From Frateuria defendens (lineage in GTDB: Bacteria; Pseudomonadota; Gammaproteobacteria; Xanthomonadales; Rhodanobacteraceae): a stretch of 64,000 nucleotides of DNA. The notes beneath the pieces were generated by a model. It saw nothing but the letters and a program-made list of their open reading frames with translations, was not told where the DNA came from and made no database searches. The first letter of the stretch is position 1. Each line of letters begins with the position of its first letter. The position numbers and the translations under genes are program-made. The stretch covers positions 62,001 through 126,000 of the forward strand of contig NZ_LFQR01000004.1 in the NCBI RefSeq assembly GCF_001182895.1, given 5' to 3'. Positions 52,233 through 61,576 of this stretch are shown here, piece by piece.

Positions 52233-52450
52233 ACACGACTTTTTGAGGTCGCCGCAAAATCCGGCGAACGGCCATGGAAGGCCGCCCGGGCAAGGCCGGC
52301 CGGACCACGCACCAAGCCTTATTCAACAAGGCTTGCACCCTCAATGATCCACACCAGGTGGCGGCGCCTTGTGCATGCTGCGATGCCGCACCGGAGCCGC
52401 CCTACCGGTTCCCGCCGCAGACCTTATCGAAAGTTCTTTGCAGAAAAAAT

Positions 52451-52464
52451 TGACAACGTTATGC
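52451..52464. promoter_or_regulatory. NagR operator 2 (imperfect)
   Basis: TGACAACGTTATGC keeps the left half and centre of the NagR palindrome and loses the right arm (ATGC in place of GTCA). The TTGACA inside (52450-52455) can be the -35 box of the nagP promoter, 84 bases before nagP. Repressor binding there would block the promoter. The rest of 52154-52538 shows no gene. Confidence 0.65.
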
Positions 52465-52538
52465 CTCCCGCTCCATAAAGCCGCCACGGGGAGTGCCGGC
52501 AGCGGCACCAGGGATCACATCACGCGGGGAGCTTGACC

Positions 52539-53822
52539 ATGTCATCCACGACGCTCGCCACCGGTACGTCGCGCACGGCCCTCGGGCCGATGCTGATCAT
52601 CGGCCTGCTGTTCTTCATCTTCGGCTTCGTTACTTGGCTCAACGGGCCGCTGATCACCTTCGTCAAGCTCGCCTTCCAGGTCTCGGACACCTACGCCTTC
52701 CTGGTGCCGTTCGCGTTCTACCTCTCCTACTTCTTCCTCGCCCTGCCGGCCTCGGCGGTGCTGCGCCGCACGGGCATGAAGAAGGGCATGGGACTGGGCC
52801 TGTTCGTGATGGCGATCGGCGCGGTGATGTTCGGCCAGTTCGCCACCATGCGCCTGTTCGGCGGCACCCTGGTCGGGCTGTTCGTGATCGGCGCGGGCCT
52901 CGCGCTGCTGCAGACCGCCTCCAACCCGTACATCAGCATCGTCGGGCCGATCGAGAGCGCGGCGCAGCGCATCGCCTTCATGGGCATCTGCAACAAGGCC
53001 GCCGGCATCCTCGCCCCGCTGGTGGTCGGCGCGCTGGTGTTGCGCGGCATCGGCGACCTCGACCAGCAGGTGAAGGCGGCGGCGACGCCGCAGGCGCGCG
53101 AGGCCCTGCTCGACGCCTTCGCGGCCAAGGTGCACGTGCCCTACCTCGCCATGGCCGGGCTGCTGGCGCTGCTCGCGGCGTGGGTGGTGCGCTCCTCGCT
53201 GCCGGAGGTGAAGCCGGCCGGCGACAACCGCGAGGAGACCATCGGCCACCGCGACGGCAGCCTCTTCTCGTTCCCGCACGTGTGGCTGGGCGCGCTGTGC
53301 ATCTTCGTCTACGTGGGCGTGGAGGTGATGGCGGGCGACGCCATCGGCACCTACGGCGCCGGCTTCGACCTGCCGCTGGACCAGACCAAGCTGTTCACCG
53401 CCTTCACCCTGGCCGCGATGCTGGTGGGCTACGTGGCCGGCCTGATCCTGATCCCACGCTTCGTCTCGCAGCAGCGCTACCTCGCCATCTCGGCGGTGCT
53501 CGGCGTGCTGTTCACGCTGGGCGCCTACGTCACCCACGGCTACGTGTCGGTGGGCTTCGTAGCGGCGCTGGGCTTCGCCAACGCGATGATGTGGCCGGCG
53601 ATCTTCCCGCTCGGCATCCACGGCCTGGGCCGGCACACCGAGGCGGGCTCGGCGCTGCTGATCATGGGCATCGCCGGCGGCGCGATCATCCCGCAGCTGT
53701 TCGTGCACCTGAAGCAGCACCTGGACTTCCAACTGGTGTTCGCGCTGCTGATGGTGCCCTGCTACCTGTACATCCTCTACTACGGCCTGCGCGGGCATCG
53801 CGCGGGCACCGCGCGCGCGTGA
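52539..53822 (+). CDS. nagP: GlcNAc MFS transporter NagP
   Basis: A 427-residue MFS permease of the FucP/NagP family: GLLFFIFGFVTWLNGPLITF, FYLSYFFLALPASAVLRRTG, LLQTASNPYISIVGP and GFANAMMWPAIFPLGIHGLG are typical of the GlcNAc-specific branch. It brings free GlcNAc across the inner membrane. GGGGAGC is 6 bases before ATG 52539 (an in-frame TTG lies two codons earlier). First gene of the plus-strand nagP-nagR-nagB-nagA group. Confidence 0.93.
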   Translation: MSSTTLATGTSRTALGPMLIIGLLFFIFGFVTWLNGPLITFVKLAFQVSDTYAFLVPFAFYLSYFFLALPASAVLRRTGMKKGMGLGLFVMAIGAVMFGQFATMRLFGGTLVGLFVIGAGLALLQTASNPYISIVGPIESAAQRIAFMGICNKAAGILAPLVVGALVLRGIGDLDQQVKAAATPQAREALLDAFAAKVHVPYLAMAGLLALLAAWVVRSSLPEVKPAGDNREETIGHRDGSLFSFPHVWLGALCIFVYVGVEVMAGDAIGTYGAGFDLPLDQTKLFTAFTLAAMLVGYVAGLILIPRFVSQQRYLAISAVLGVLFTLGAYVTHGYVSVGFVAALGFANAMMWPAIFPLGIHGLGRHTEAGSALLIMGIAGGAIIPQLFVHLKQHLDFQLVFALLMVPCYLYILYYGLRGHRAGTARA

Positions 53823-53910
53823 CCGATGCCGGCTGTGACCTTACGACACACTGCCCTCTCCCCCGGCCGGCCGGCTACGATGGCCGGTCGAGTCACCGGA
53901 GTGCCTGCCG

Positions 53911-54945
53911 TTGCAAGCTGTCACCATCAAGGAGGTCGCCCAGCGCGCGGGCGTGTCGCTGAAAACCGTGTCGCGCGTGATCAACCGCGAGGCCTCGGTA
54001 CGGCAGGACACGCGCGAGAAGGTGCAGCGCGCGATCGACGCGCTGGGCTACCGCCCCAACCTCTCCGCGCGCAGCCTGCGCAGCACGCACTCCTACGCGA
54101 TCGGCCTGGTCTACGACAACCCGAACGCGCACTACGTGATCAGCATGCAGGACGGCGTGCTCTCGGCCTGCCGCGAGCGCGGCTACGGTTTGCAGATCCA
54201 TCCCTGCGATTCGGATTCGCCCACGCTGGCGCAGGAGCTGGTGGCGCTGGTGCGCCGTTCGCGCCTGGCCGGGCTGGTGCTGGCGCCACCGATGTCCGAG
54301 CAGGCGGAACTGATCGCCGCGCTGAAGGCGCAGAAGATCGCCTTCGTGCGCATCATCGCCGCGCGCACCGACCCGGAGGACGGCTCGCCCTGCGTGTGGG
54401 TGGACGACCGCGACGCGGCCTACGCCATCACCGAGCACTTGATCCAGCTCGGCCACGCGCGCATCGGCTTCCTGTGGGGCGACCCGCACCACCGCTCCAG
54501 CCCCGAGCGCTACCAGGGCTACGCCGATGCGCTGAAGGACTACGGCCTGCCGCTCAACAAGAAGCTGGTGCTGCCCGGCCGCTACGCCTTCGACGACGGC
54601 TTCCGCGGCGCGCGCAAGCTGCTGGCGCTGAAGGAGCCGCCCACCGCCATCTTCGGCAGCAACGACGAGATCGCCGCCGGCGTGCTGGCCGCGGCGCGCT
54701 CGGCGGGGCTGGACGTGCCGTGGGATCTCTCCATCGCCGGCTTCGAGGACAACCCGTTCTCCAAGCAGGCCTGGCCCGCGCTGACCACCGCGCGCCAGTC
54801 CACCAGCGAGATCGGCCGCCACGCCGCGCTGCGCCTGATCACCGCGCTGCATCAGCCCGAGGACGGCTCGGCGCCGATCGCCAACGAAGGCTTCGTGCCG
54901 GAGCTGGTGGTGCGCGGCTCCACCGCGCCGCCGCGCAAGGGCTGA
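53911..54945 (+). CDS. nagR: LacI-family repressor NagR
   Basis: A 344-residue LacI-type regulator. The DNA-binding head reads VTIKEVAQRAGVSLKTVSRV with the hinge LSARSLRS, followed by a periplasmic-binding-like effector domain. It starts at TTG 53911 with GGAG 10 bases upstream; no ATG fits. Placed among nag genes and with matching operators at 52.2 and 52.45 kb, it is almost certainly the GlcNAc-6-P-responsive repressor of this system. Confidence 0.9.
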   Translation: MQAVTIKEVAQRAGVSLKTVSRVINREASVRQDTREKVQRAIDALGYRPNLSARSLRSTHSYAIGLVYDNPNAHYVISMQDGVLSACRERGYGLQIHPCDSDSPTLAQELVALVRRSRLAGLVLAPPMSEQAELIAALKAQKIAFVRIIAARTDPEDGSPCVWVDDRDAAYAITEHLIQLGHARIGFLWGDPHHRSSPERYQGYADALKDYGLPLNKKLVLPGRYAFDDGFRGARKLLALKEPPTAIFGSNDEIAAGVLAAARSAGLDVPWDLSIAGFEDNPFSKQAWPALTTARQSTSEIGRHAALRLITALHQPEDGSAPIANEGFVPELVVRGSTAPPRKG

Positions 54946-55096
54946 GCGGCGGCGCGCCGCGCGCCGCGTCCCTCGCCCGACATCTCCTCGCCGTACCGAC
55001 CCGCCGCGCCGCTGCGCGGCAGCGCCGGCGCGCGCCCTTTGCCATCCCCCGCCCCCTAGCCGGGCCCAGGCCTCGCGCCGGCCCGCGGACCTTGCC

Positions 55097-56131
55097 ATGA
55101 CCGAACCCAGCAGCACCCTGATGTACCAGGAGGCGCACGCCAGCGCCGAGGTGATCACCCGCCAGCTCGAAGCCAACGCGCCCATCGCCGCCGCGCTCGG
55201 CGAGCGCCTGCGCGCCAGGCCGCCGCGCTTCATCGTCACCTGCGCGCGCGGCAGTTCCGACCACGCGGCGGCCTACGCCAAGTACGTGTTCGAGACGCAC
55301 CTGGGCCTCGTCACCGCCTCCGCCTCGCCGTCGGTGGCCTCGATCTACGACAGCCGGCTGCAGCTGGAAGACGCGCTGTTCGTGGCGATCTCGCAGTCCG
55401 GCAAGAGCCCGGACCTGCTGCGCAGCGCGCAGGCGGCGAAGGAGGCCGGCGCCCACGTCGTGGCCCTGGTCAACGTGGAAGATTCGCCCCTGGCCGCGCT
55501 GGCCGACACCGTGCTGCCGCTGCGCGCCGGCCCCGAGCGCAGCGTGGCGGCGACCAAGAGCTACCTCGCCACGCTGGCGGCGATCCTCCAGCTCACCGCG
55601 CACTGGCGCGGCGACGACGCCGTGCACGCCACGCTGGCGCAGCTGCCCGAAGCGCTGCGCCAGGGCTGGGACGCCGACTGGCGTTCGCTCGGCGAGGGCC
55701 TGCGCGGCGCGCACAACCTGTTCGTGGTGGGCCGCGGCTATGGCTTGGGCGCGGCGCTGGAGGCCGCGCTCAAGCTCAAGGAAACCTGCGGCCTGCACGC
55801 CGAGGCGTTCAGCGCCGCGGAGGTGAAGCACGGCCCGATGGCGCTGATCGGCGAAGGCTTCCCGGTGCTGTTCTTCGCCCAGGACGACGGCACGCTGGAC
55901 AACACGCTGAAGGTGGCCGAGGAGTTCCGCGCCCGCGGCGCCCGCGTGTGGGTGGCCGCGCCCGGCGTCGACGGCGTGGACGCGCTGCCGCTGGCCGCCG
56001 GCCTCGCGCCGGTGGCGACGCCGCTGCTGGCGGTGCAGAGCTTCTACCGCGTCGCCAATGCACTGGCGCTAGCGCGCGGCTACGATCCGGACGTGCCGCC
56101 CAGCCTCAACAAGGTCACGGAGACGATGTAA
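55097..56131 (+). CDS. nagB: SIS-domain glucosamine-6-phosphate deaminase, NagB-II type
   Basis: A 344-residue protein with two SIS sugar-isomerase domains, like the C-terminal half of GlmS: VTCARGSSDHAAAY, AISQSGKSPDLLRSAQ, and LKLKETCGLHAEAFSAAEVK with HGPMALI. It lacks the glutaminase domain and stands next to nagA, as the alternative (NagB-II) deaminases that replace classical NagB in Shewanella and Xanthomonas. It converts GlcN-6-P to fructose-6-P and ammonia. Its TAA overlaps the nagA ATG by one base. Confidence 0.9.
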   Translation: MTEPSSTLMYQEAHASAEVITRQLEANAPIAAALGERLRARPPRFIVTCARGSSDHAAAYAKYVFETHLGLVTASASPSVASIYDSRLQLEDALFVAISQSGKSPDLLRSAQAAKEAGAHVVALVNVEDSPLAALADTVLPLRAGPERSVAATKSYLATLAAILQLTAHWRGDDAVHATLAQLPEALRQGWDADWRSLGEGLRGAHNLFVVGRGYGLGAALEAALKLKETCGLHAEAFSAAEVKHGPMALIGEGFPVLFFAQDDGTLDNTLKVAEEFRARGARVWVAAPGVDGVDALPLAAGLAPVATPLLAVQSFYRVANALALARGYDPDVPPSLNKVTETM

Positions 56132-57288
56132 TGAGCGAGACGCTGCGCGCCCTGGTCAATGCGCGCGTGATGACCGACGCCGGCCTGCGCCGCGACCTCG
56201 CCGTGCTGGTGCGCGGCGCGCGCATCGAGGCGCTGGCCGCGGGCGACGACGCGCGCCTGGCCGGCGCCCCGGTGCACGATCTCGGCGGGCGCCTGCTGCT
56301 GCCCGGCTTCATCGACGTGCAGGTCAACGGCGGCGGCGGCCTGCTGTTCAACGACGCGCCCACGGTGGCGACGCTGCGCGGCATCGCCGCCGCCCACCGC
56401 CGCTACGGCACCACCGGCCTGCTGCCCACGCTGATCACCGACACCGCGCAAGCCATGCACGCGGCGCTGGAGGCGGTGGACGCGGCGATCGAGGCCGGCG
56501 TGCCCGGCGTGCTCGGCATCCATCTCGAAGGGCCGTTCCTCGCGCCCGCGCGCAAGGGCATCCACGACGCTCGGCTGTTCCGCCAGCCGAGCGCCGAGGA
56601 GATCGCCGACATCGCCCGCCGCCACCGCGGCGTGGTGATGCTCACGCTCGCGCCCGAGCAGGTGCCGCTGGCGGCCATCCGCAGCCTGGCCGAGGCCGGC
56701 GTGATCGTCTGCGCCGGCCACACCGCCGCCGACTACGCCACCACCCGCGCCGCGCTGGACGCCGGCGTGCGCGGCTTCACCCACCTCTACAACGCCATGA
56801 CCCCGCTGGGCAGCCGCGAGCCCGGCGTGGTCGGCGCCGCGCTGGACGACGAGGCGAGCTGGTGCGGCCTGATCGTGGACGGCCACCACGTGCACCCGGC
56901 CAGCCTGCGCGTGGCGATCGCCGCCAAGGCGCGCGGCAAGAGCGTGCTGGTCACCGACGCGATGCCGCCGGTGGGCAGCGCGCGCGCCGACTACGTGCTC
57001 AACGGCCAGACCATCGTGGCGCGCGAGGGCATCTGCCAGAACGAGGCCGGCGTGCTCGCCGGCTCCGCGCTCGACATGGCGACCGGCCTGCGCAACCTGG
57101 TGCAGCGAGTCGGCCTGCCGCTGGAGGAAGCCTCGCGCATGGCCAGCGCCTACCCCGCCGCATGGCTCGGCCTGGCGGCCACGCACGGGCGCATCGCGCC
57201 GGGGCTGCAGGCGGACTTCGCGGTGCTGGACGACGGGCTGGTGGTGCGCGAGACGTGGATCGGCGGCGTGGCGTATCCGGCGGGTTGA
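56131..57288 (+). CDS. nagA: N-acetylglucosamine-6-phosphate deacetylase
   Basis: A 385-residue amidohydrolase. Metal and substrate motifs are complete: HLEGPFLAPARKGIHD (Glu ligand), CAGHTAADY and GFTHLYNAM (His ligands), VDGHHVHP, and VTDAMPPVG with the catalytic Asp. It removes the acetyl group of GlcNAc-6-P before the deaminase encoded just upstream acts. Start codon and the deaminase stop overlap (TAATG), so they are coupled. Confidence 0.95.
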   Translation: MSETLRALVNARVMTDAGLRRDLAVLVRGARIEALAAGDDARLAGAPVHDLGGRLLLPGFIDVQVNGGGGLLFNDAPTVATLRGIAAAHRRYGTTGLLPTLITDTAQAMHAALEAVDAAIEAGVPGVLGIHLEGPFLAPARKGIHDARLFRQPSAEEIADIARRHRGVVMLTLAPEQVPLAAIRSLAEAGVIVCAGHTAADYATTRAALDAGVRGFTHLYNAMTPLGSREPGVVGAALDDEASWCGLIVDGHHVHPASLRVAIAAKARGKSVLVTDAMPPVGSARADYVLNGQTIVAREGICQNEAGVLAGSALDMATGLRNLVQRVGLPLEEASRMASAYPAAWLGLAATHGRIAPGLQADFAVLDDGLVVRETWIGGVAYPAG

Positions 57289-57377
57289 AGGGCTTCGCGT
57301 CGCGGCGACGGGTGCGAGCAATCGGTCCCTCGATGCGGAAAGCAGACGAAGCCCGCCCGCCCCAAGCCACCGCAACC

Positions 57378-57415
57378 TGCTCCCTCTCCGCGTGCCCCGA
57401 CGGAGAGAGGAGGCA
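57378..57415. repeat. CT-rich palindromic element
   Basis: CTCCCTCTCCGCGTG followed by CGACGGAGAGAGGAG forms a hairpin of the same CT/GA family as at 17.7, 26.1, 37.5 and 39.8 kb. It lies in the 241-base gap between nagA and the phosphodiesterase gene. Confidence 0.45.
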
Positions 57416-57529
57416 AAGCTCGACACGCCTTGGCCTCGCTGAATCCGCGCACGGCTTTCCCACTGCCACCAAACCGCAAACTCCGTCGGCCACCATGGCG
57501 AGCTGCTCACGCCCCGATCGAGGTCGCCC

Positions 57530-59506
57530 ATGCCCATCCGCCCCCGCCTGCCGCGCCGCGCCGTCGCCGCGCTGCTGCTCACGCTCGCCGCTGCCACGCC
57601 GGCCCTCGCCGCCAAGCGGGTGATCGTATTCGTGTGGGACGGCATGCACCCGGACGCGATCAGCGCGGAGGACACGCCCAACCTGCTCGCACTCTCCCGG
57701 CGCGGCGTCACCTTCGAAGACAACCACGCCACCTACCCCACCTTCACCATGGCGAATGCGTCGAGCTTCGCCACCGGCGCGTTCCCGGGGCCGCTCGGCT
57801 TCTACGGCAACCGCTTCTGGGCACCGCACGGGGAAGGGCTGGACGCCAAGGGCGGCGCGGTGGATTTCCGCCAGCCGGTGTACACCGAGGACTACGCCCT
57901 GCTGCGCGACCTCGACGCGCACGAGGACGGCCACGCCCTGCTGGAACTCCCCACGCTGTTCGCCGCCGCGCACAAGGCGGGCCTCAGCACCGCGCTGGTC
58001 GGCAAGTCCGGCCCGGCCTTCCTGCAGGACTACCGGCTCGCCAACGACGGCCGCGGCGAGGGCGTGCTGCTGGACGAGAACACCGCGCTGCCGCGGTCCT
58101 TCGCCAGGGCGCTGCAGCAGGCCGGCTACCCGCTGCCGGCCCGCGTCGTGCACACCTATGGCGCGGGCCTGATCAGCCTGCGCGAGGACAACGGCGAACC
58201 CACCGCGCAGGGCAAGGCCGCGTGGCTCAAGGACGGCGTGAGTTCCGACGCCACCGCCGCCGGCGACACCACGCCCGAGGCGGCCAACGCCTGGATGATG
58301 AAGGTGTACCTGGACGAGGTGCTGCCCAAGCGCCGGCCCGACCTCAGCATCGTGTGGCTGCGCAACCCCGACACCACCGAGCACGTCTACGGCGTGGGCT
58401 CGCCCGAGTTCCACCGCGCACTGCAGGCGCAGGACGCGCTGCTCGGCGAACTGCAAGCCAAGCTCGAGGCGCTCGGCATGGCCGGCGACACCGACCTGGT
58501 CGTGGTCTCCGACCATGCCCACAGCAACGTGGCCGGCCCGCGCGACCTGTTCCCGCTGCGCCAGATCAACGACGGCCGCGTGGCCGGCGTGGATCCCGAA
58601 TGGGGCTACTCCGTCTCCGGCGGCGTGCGCCTGGCCGACGAACTCACCCGCGCCGGCTTCGCCGCCTTCGACGGCTTCGGCTGCATCTATGCGCCGGTGA
58701 TGAGCGGCCTGCGCGCCGACGGCAGCCCGCTCCGCCCCACCCGCTACGACGACGACGGCCGCCTCTGCGGCAAACCCGGCCCCTACACCACGCCAGGCTA
58801 CAAGGTGCCCGACGAACTGCCCAGGGGCGCGCTGGTGATCGCCCCCAACGGCGGCACCGAATACCTCTACCAGCCCGAGCACGACGCGGCCACGGTGAAG
58901 CGCGCGGTGCGTTACCTGCAATCGCGCGAATACGTGGGCGCGATCTTCGTGGCGCGCCGCTACGGCAAGCTTCCCGGCACGCTGCCGGCGGAGGACGTGC
59001 ACCTGGAGAACGCCGCGCGCGGGCCGGACATCATCCTGAGCTACGCCTGGGACGCGGACGCGCTGATCCAGGGCTTCCGCGGCACCGAGTACGAGAGCCT
59101 CTCGAACGAGCGCGGCCAGCACGGCAGCTTCAGCCCCATCGACGTGCACAACACCCTGCTCGCCGCCGGCCCGGGCTTCCGCGGCGGCTTCCGCGACCCG
59201 CTGCCCAGCGGCAACGTGGACGTGGCGCCCACCGTCGCCGCCCTGCTCGGCCTGCCGCTGCCCACCGCACAGGGCCGCGTGCTGCGCGAGGCGCTGCGCG
59301 GCGAGGCCGGCCGCGCGCTGGACGCCTACCGCGTGGCGCCGGCGGCGCTGCGCCCGCGCGAGGCGGCGGCGGGGCTGCGCACGCAGCGCCTCGACGGCAG
59401 CGCCCTGCCCGCCACGCGCTACAGCTTCCGCGTGCAGCTCAAGCGCCTCACCGTCGAGGGCAGGACCTACACCTACTTCGACTACGCCGCACCGGAGCGG
59501 CACTGA
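57530..59506 (+). CDS. Exported type I phosphodiesterase/alkaline-phosphatase superfamily protein
   Basis: A 658-residue protein with a signal peptide ending TPALAA. The superfamily metal sites are visible: FVWDGMHPDAI, nucleophile region YPTFTMANASSFATG (Thr), LRNPDTTEHVYG (Asp/His), VVSDHAHSN and GQHGSF with the last His. This order matches nucleotide pyrophosphatase/phosphodiesterases but the central insert is long. It is probably a periplasmic phosphoesterase of unknown substrate. The ribosome binding site is weak (AGGTCGCCC). Confidence 0.82.
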   Translation: MPIRPRLPRRAVAALLLTLAAATPALAAKRVIVFVWDGMHPDAISAEDTPNLLALSRRGVTFEDNHATYPTFTMANASSFATGAFPGPLGFYGNRFWAPHGEGLDAKGGAVDFRQPVYTEDYALLRDLDAHEDGHALLELPTLFAAAHKAGLSTALVGKSGPAFLQDYRLANDGRGEGVLLDENTALPRSFARALQQAGYPLPARVVHTYGAGLISLREDNGEPTAQGKAAWLKDGVSSDATAAGDTTPEAANAWMMKVYLDEVLPKRRPDLSIVWLRNPDTTEHVYGVGSPEFHRALQAQDALLGELQAKLEALGMAGDTDLVVVSDHAHSNVAGPRDLFPLRQINDGRVAGVDPEWGYSVSGGVRLADELTRAGFAAFDGFGCIYAPVMSGLRADGSPLRPTRYDDDGRLCGKPGPYTTPGYKVPDELPRGALVIAPNGGTEYLYQPEHDAATVKRAVRYLQSREYVGAIFVARRYGKLPGTLPAEDVHLENAARGPDIILSYAWDADALIQGFRGTEYESLSNERGQHGSFSPIDVHNTLLAAGPGFRGGFRDPLPSGNVDVAPTVAALLGLPLPTAQGRVLREALRGEAGRALDAYRVAPAALRPREAAAGLRTQRLDGSALPATRYSFRVQLKRLTVEGRTYTYFDYAAPERH

Positions 59507-59581
59507 GCCACCGGCGCGCCAGAGCGGCACGTCCAGGCCCGCTCATCGGGCAAGGGCGGCTGCGCACCGCCACCCGGCCCC

Positions 59582-59664
59582 GTGTAAGGAGCGCGCTCGC
59601 GCGCGACCGCCACGTTGCCGCGTCATCGCTGCGTAGGCTTTTCGCGCACAAGGTGCGCTCCTAC
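59582..59664. repeat. REP-like inverted doublet
   Basis: GTAAGGAGCGCGCTCGCGCG at about 59584 and, in inverse orientation, TCGCGCACAAGGTGCGCTCC up to 59664 are two copies of the GTAGGAGCGC-type REP palindrome common in Rhodanobacteraceae/Xanthomonadaceae, separated by about 35 bases. The right copy includes the stop codon of the sulfatase-like gene. Confidence 0.7.
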
Positions 59665-61385
59665 TGGAACACGTGCAGGTGGCCGAAGATCCAGGCGTGG
59701 TAGGAATCGAGCAGCCCCGGCACCGGGCAGCCGGTGTAGCGGCCGTCGCAGCGCTCGCGCAGCGCGTCGGCGGCGGAGAAGTACGGGTCGGCCGGCAGCC
59801 CCGCCGCCTGCAGCACCATGCCGGGCAGGTAGGCGATGTCGAGCGCGGGGTAGGTCGGCAGCGGCGCGCCGGCGAAGTTGCTCTTCACCATGTAGTAGGT
59901 GAGGTAGTGCTGCAGCGGCTGCAGCGCCGGCGGCCAGGTGCGCGGCAGGCTGCGGATGCGCCCGTCGAAGGACGGCTGGTGGTCGCCGAAGTGCACCAGC
60001 ACGGTGGGCTGGCCGCGGTCGAGGAAGTCGTGTTCCAGCTGCTGCATGCCGCGGTCGGAGGCGCGCAGCTGGGCCAGGTAGGTGCTCACGTTGAGTTCGG
60101 TCTGCGCCGGCAGGCCGGGCACGATGCCGCGGTTGAACGGCGGCGGCAGGTTCTCCAGCGGGTCGAGGTCGTGCGGGCCGTGCTGGTTGATGGTGAGCAC
60201 CATCAGGAATACCGGCTGGCCAGGCTTCTTCACCTTGTCGTAGACGCGCTTGGCGGCGGCGAACATCTGCGCGTCGCTCTCCTCCCACGGGTCGAGGCCC
60301 AACTCGTCGGCGTCGTGGAACTGGCTGAAGCCGTAGGCGGTGTAGGCGTTGCGGCCATTCAAGAAGGCGCCGTTGGTGGGATACACCGCCACCGTGAGGT
60401 AGCCCAGCCGCTCCAGCTGCTGCGCCAGCGCGTCGCGCATGCGCGGTGCCAGCACGTAGGGCGCGTACATGCCGCCGGGGCCGAAGACGTCCTGCGGCAG
60501 GCCGGTGAGCGCGGCGAACTCGCTCACCCAGGTGCCGCCGCCGAAGGTATGCACGCGCAGCACGCCGTGGCCGCGCGTGCGCGCGTCCGGCTCGAACAGG
60601 TGCGGCGCGCGGCACTCGGGCAGGCCCTGGCACATGGCGAAGTTGGAGGGGTCGAAGGTGCTTTCCTCCAGCACCTCGACGATGTCCGGGTACGGGGCCG
60701 TGGCCACGCTGGCGCGGCCTGGGGCGGTGGCCGCCCAGTCGCGCTCGGCCTGCGCGGCACCGGCGAGCGGCGGCAGCCGCACGCCCGAGTCGTAGAAGTA
60801 GACGAAGAAGTTGGTGAGCAGCGCATCGTCGGAGAACTTCTCCCACGCGCTGCGCGCATACACGCGCCCGTACGGCCCCGCTGGCAGCAGGCACAGCCAG
60901 AACGCCAGCGCGCACAGCGCCACGCCGCCCAGGCGCAGGCCGAACGTGCGGCCCCGCCGCGCCCCGGTGAACAGGCGCCGGTCCAGCCACCAGGTCAACC
61001 CCAGCAGCAGCGGCACGCTCAGGCATACGGCCAGCCCCAGGCCGTACAGGTGCGGGTAGCGGCGCAGCGTCTCCAGCAGGCTGCTGTGCGTGTAGTAGAC
61101 GAAGTCCTGCGGCATCAGCCCCGAGTCGAGGTATTGCAGCTTGAGCGCGGAGACGAAGCGCAGCCCGAGGAAGGCGCCGCCGCTCGCCACCAGCGTCAGC
61201 GCCGGACGGCCGGTGACGAACAGCAGCACGCCGCTGGTGCACAGCATCAGGCTCAGCACGAAGGCGCGCTGCAAGGGCTGCGGCTCGCTCCAGGCGGAGA
61301 AGGCGACACAAAGTACGAAGACGGCCAGCGCGCAGGCCAGCACTACGGCGCGCGGGCGCACGGAACGGAACGGACGAAACGACAT
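59661..61385 (-). CDS. LtaS/MdoB-like sulfatase-superfamily membrane protein
   Basis: A 574-residue inner-membrane protein. About five helices in residues 10-170 precede a large periplasmic sulfatase-type domain: DIVEVLEESTFDPSNF (metal Glu), FGGGTWVSEFAALTG with the nucleophile Thr, LTINQHGPHD and VHFGDHQPSFDG. This arrangement is that of lipoteichoic-acid synthase and phosphoglycerol (OpgB/MdoB) transferases. In gram-negatives such proteins decorate periplasmic glucans or lipid A with phosphoglycerol or phosphoethanolamine; the acceptor here is unknown. The TAG stop lies in a REP element. Confidence 0.85.
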   Translation of the reverse strand: MSFRPFRSVRPRAVVLACALAVFVLCVAFSAWSEPQPLQRAFVLSLMLCTSGVLLFVTGRPALTLVASGGAFLGLRFVSALKLQYLDSGLMPQDFVYYTHSSLLETLRRYPHLYGLGLAVCLSVPLLLGLTWWLDRRLFTGARRGRTFGLRLGGVALCALAFWLCLLPAGPYGRVYARSAWEKFSDDALLTNFFVYFYDSGVRLPPLAGAAQAERDWAATAPGRASVATAPYPDIVEVLEESTFDPSNFAMCQGLPECRAPHLFEPDARTRGHGVLRVHTFGGGTWVSEFAALTGLPQDVFGPGGMYAPYVLAPRMRDALAQQLERLGYLTVAVYPTNGAFLNGRNAYTAYGFSQFHDADELGLDPWEESDAQMFAAAKRVYDKVKKPGQPVFLMVLTINQHGPHDLDPLENLPPPFNRGIVPGLPAQTELNVSTYLAQLRASDRGMQQLEHDFLDRGQPTVLVHFGDHQPSFDGRIRSLPRTWPPALQPLQHYLTYYMVKSNFAGAPLPTYPALDIAYLPGMVLQAAGLPADPYFSAADALRERCDGRYTGCPVPGLLDSYHAWIFGHLHVFQ

Positions 61386-61576
61386 GAAGACTGCTAGCCC
61401 CCTGAGGCCGGCGCGAAAGGGTGCGCCATCTTAGAGCCTGCCAGCCGTCGCGGCGCTTTCGCTCGCCAACGCCATGCAGCGCCACCGCATCGCCTGCCGC
61501 GCCGGCCCGCGGCATCGGATCGCCACGACGATCTGCTAGGGTGCCCGCCATTGTTTTGCGCACCGATGGAACGCCG

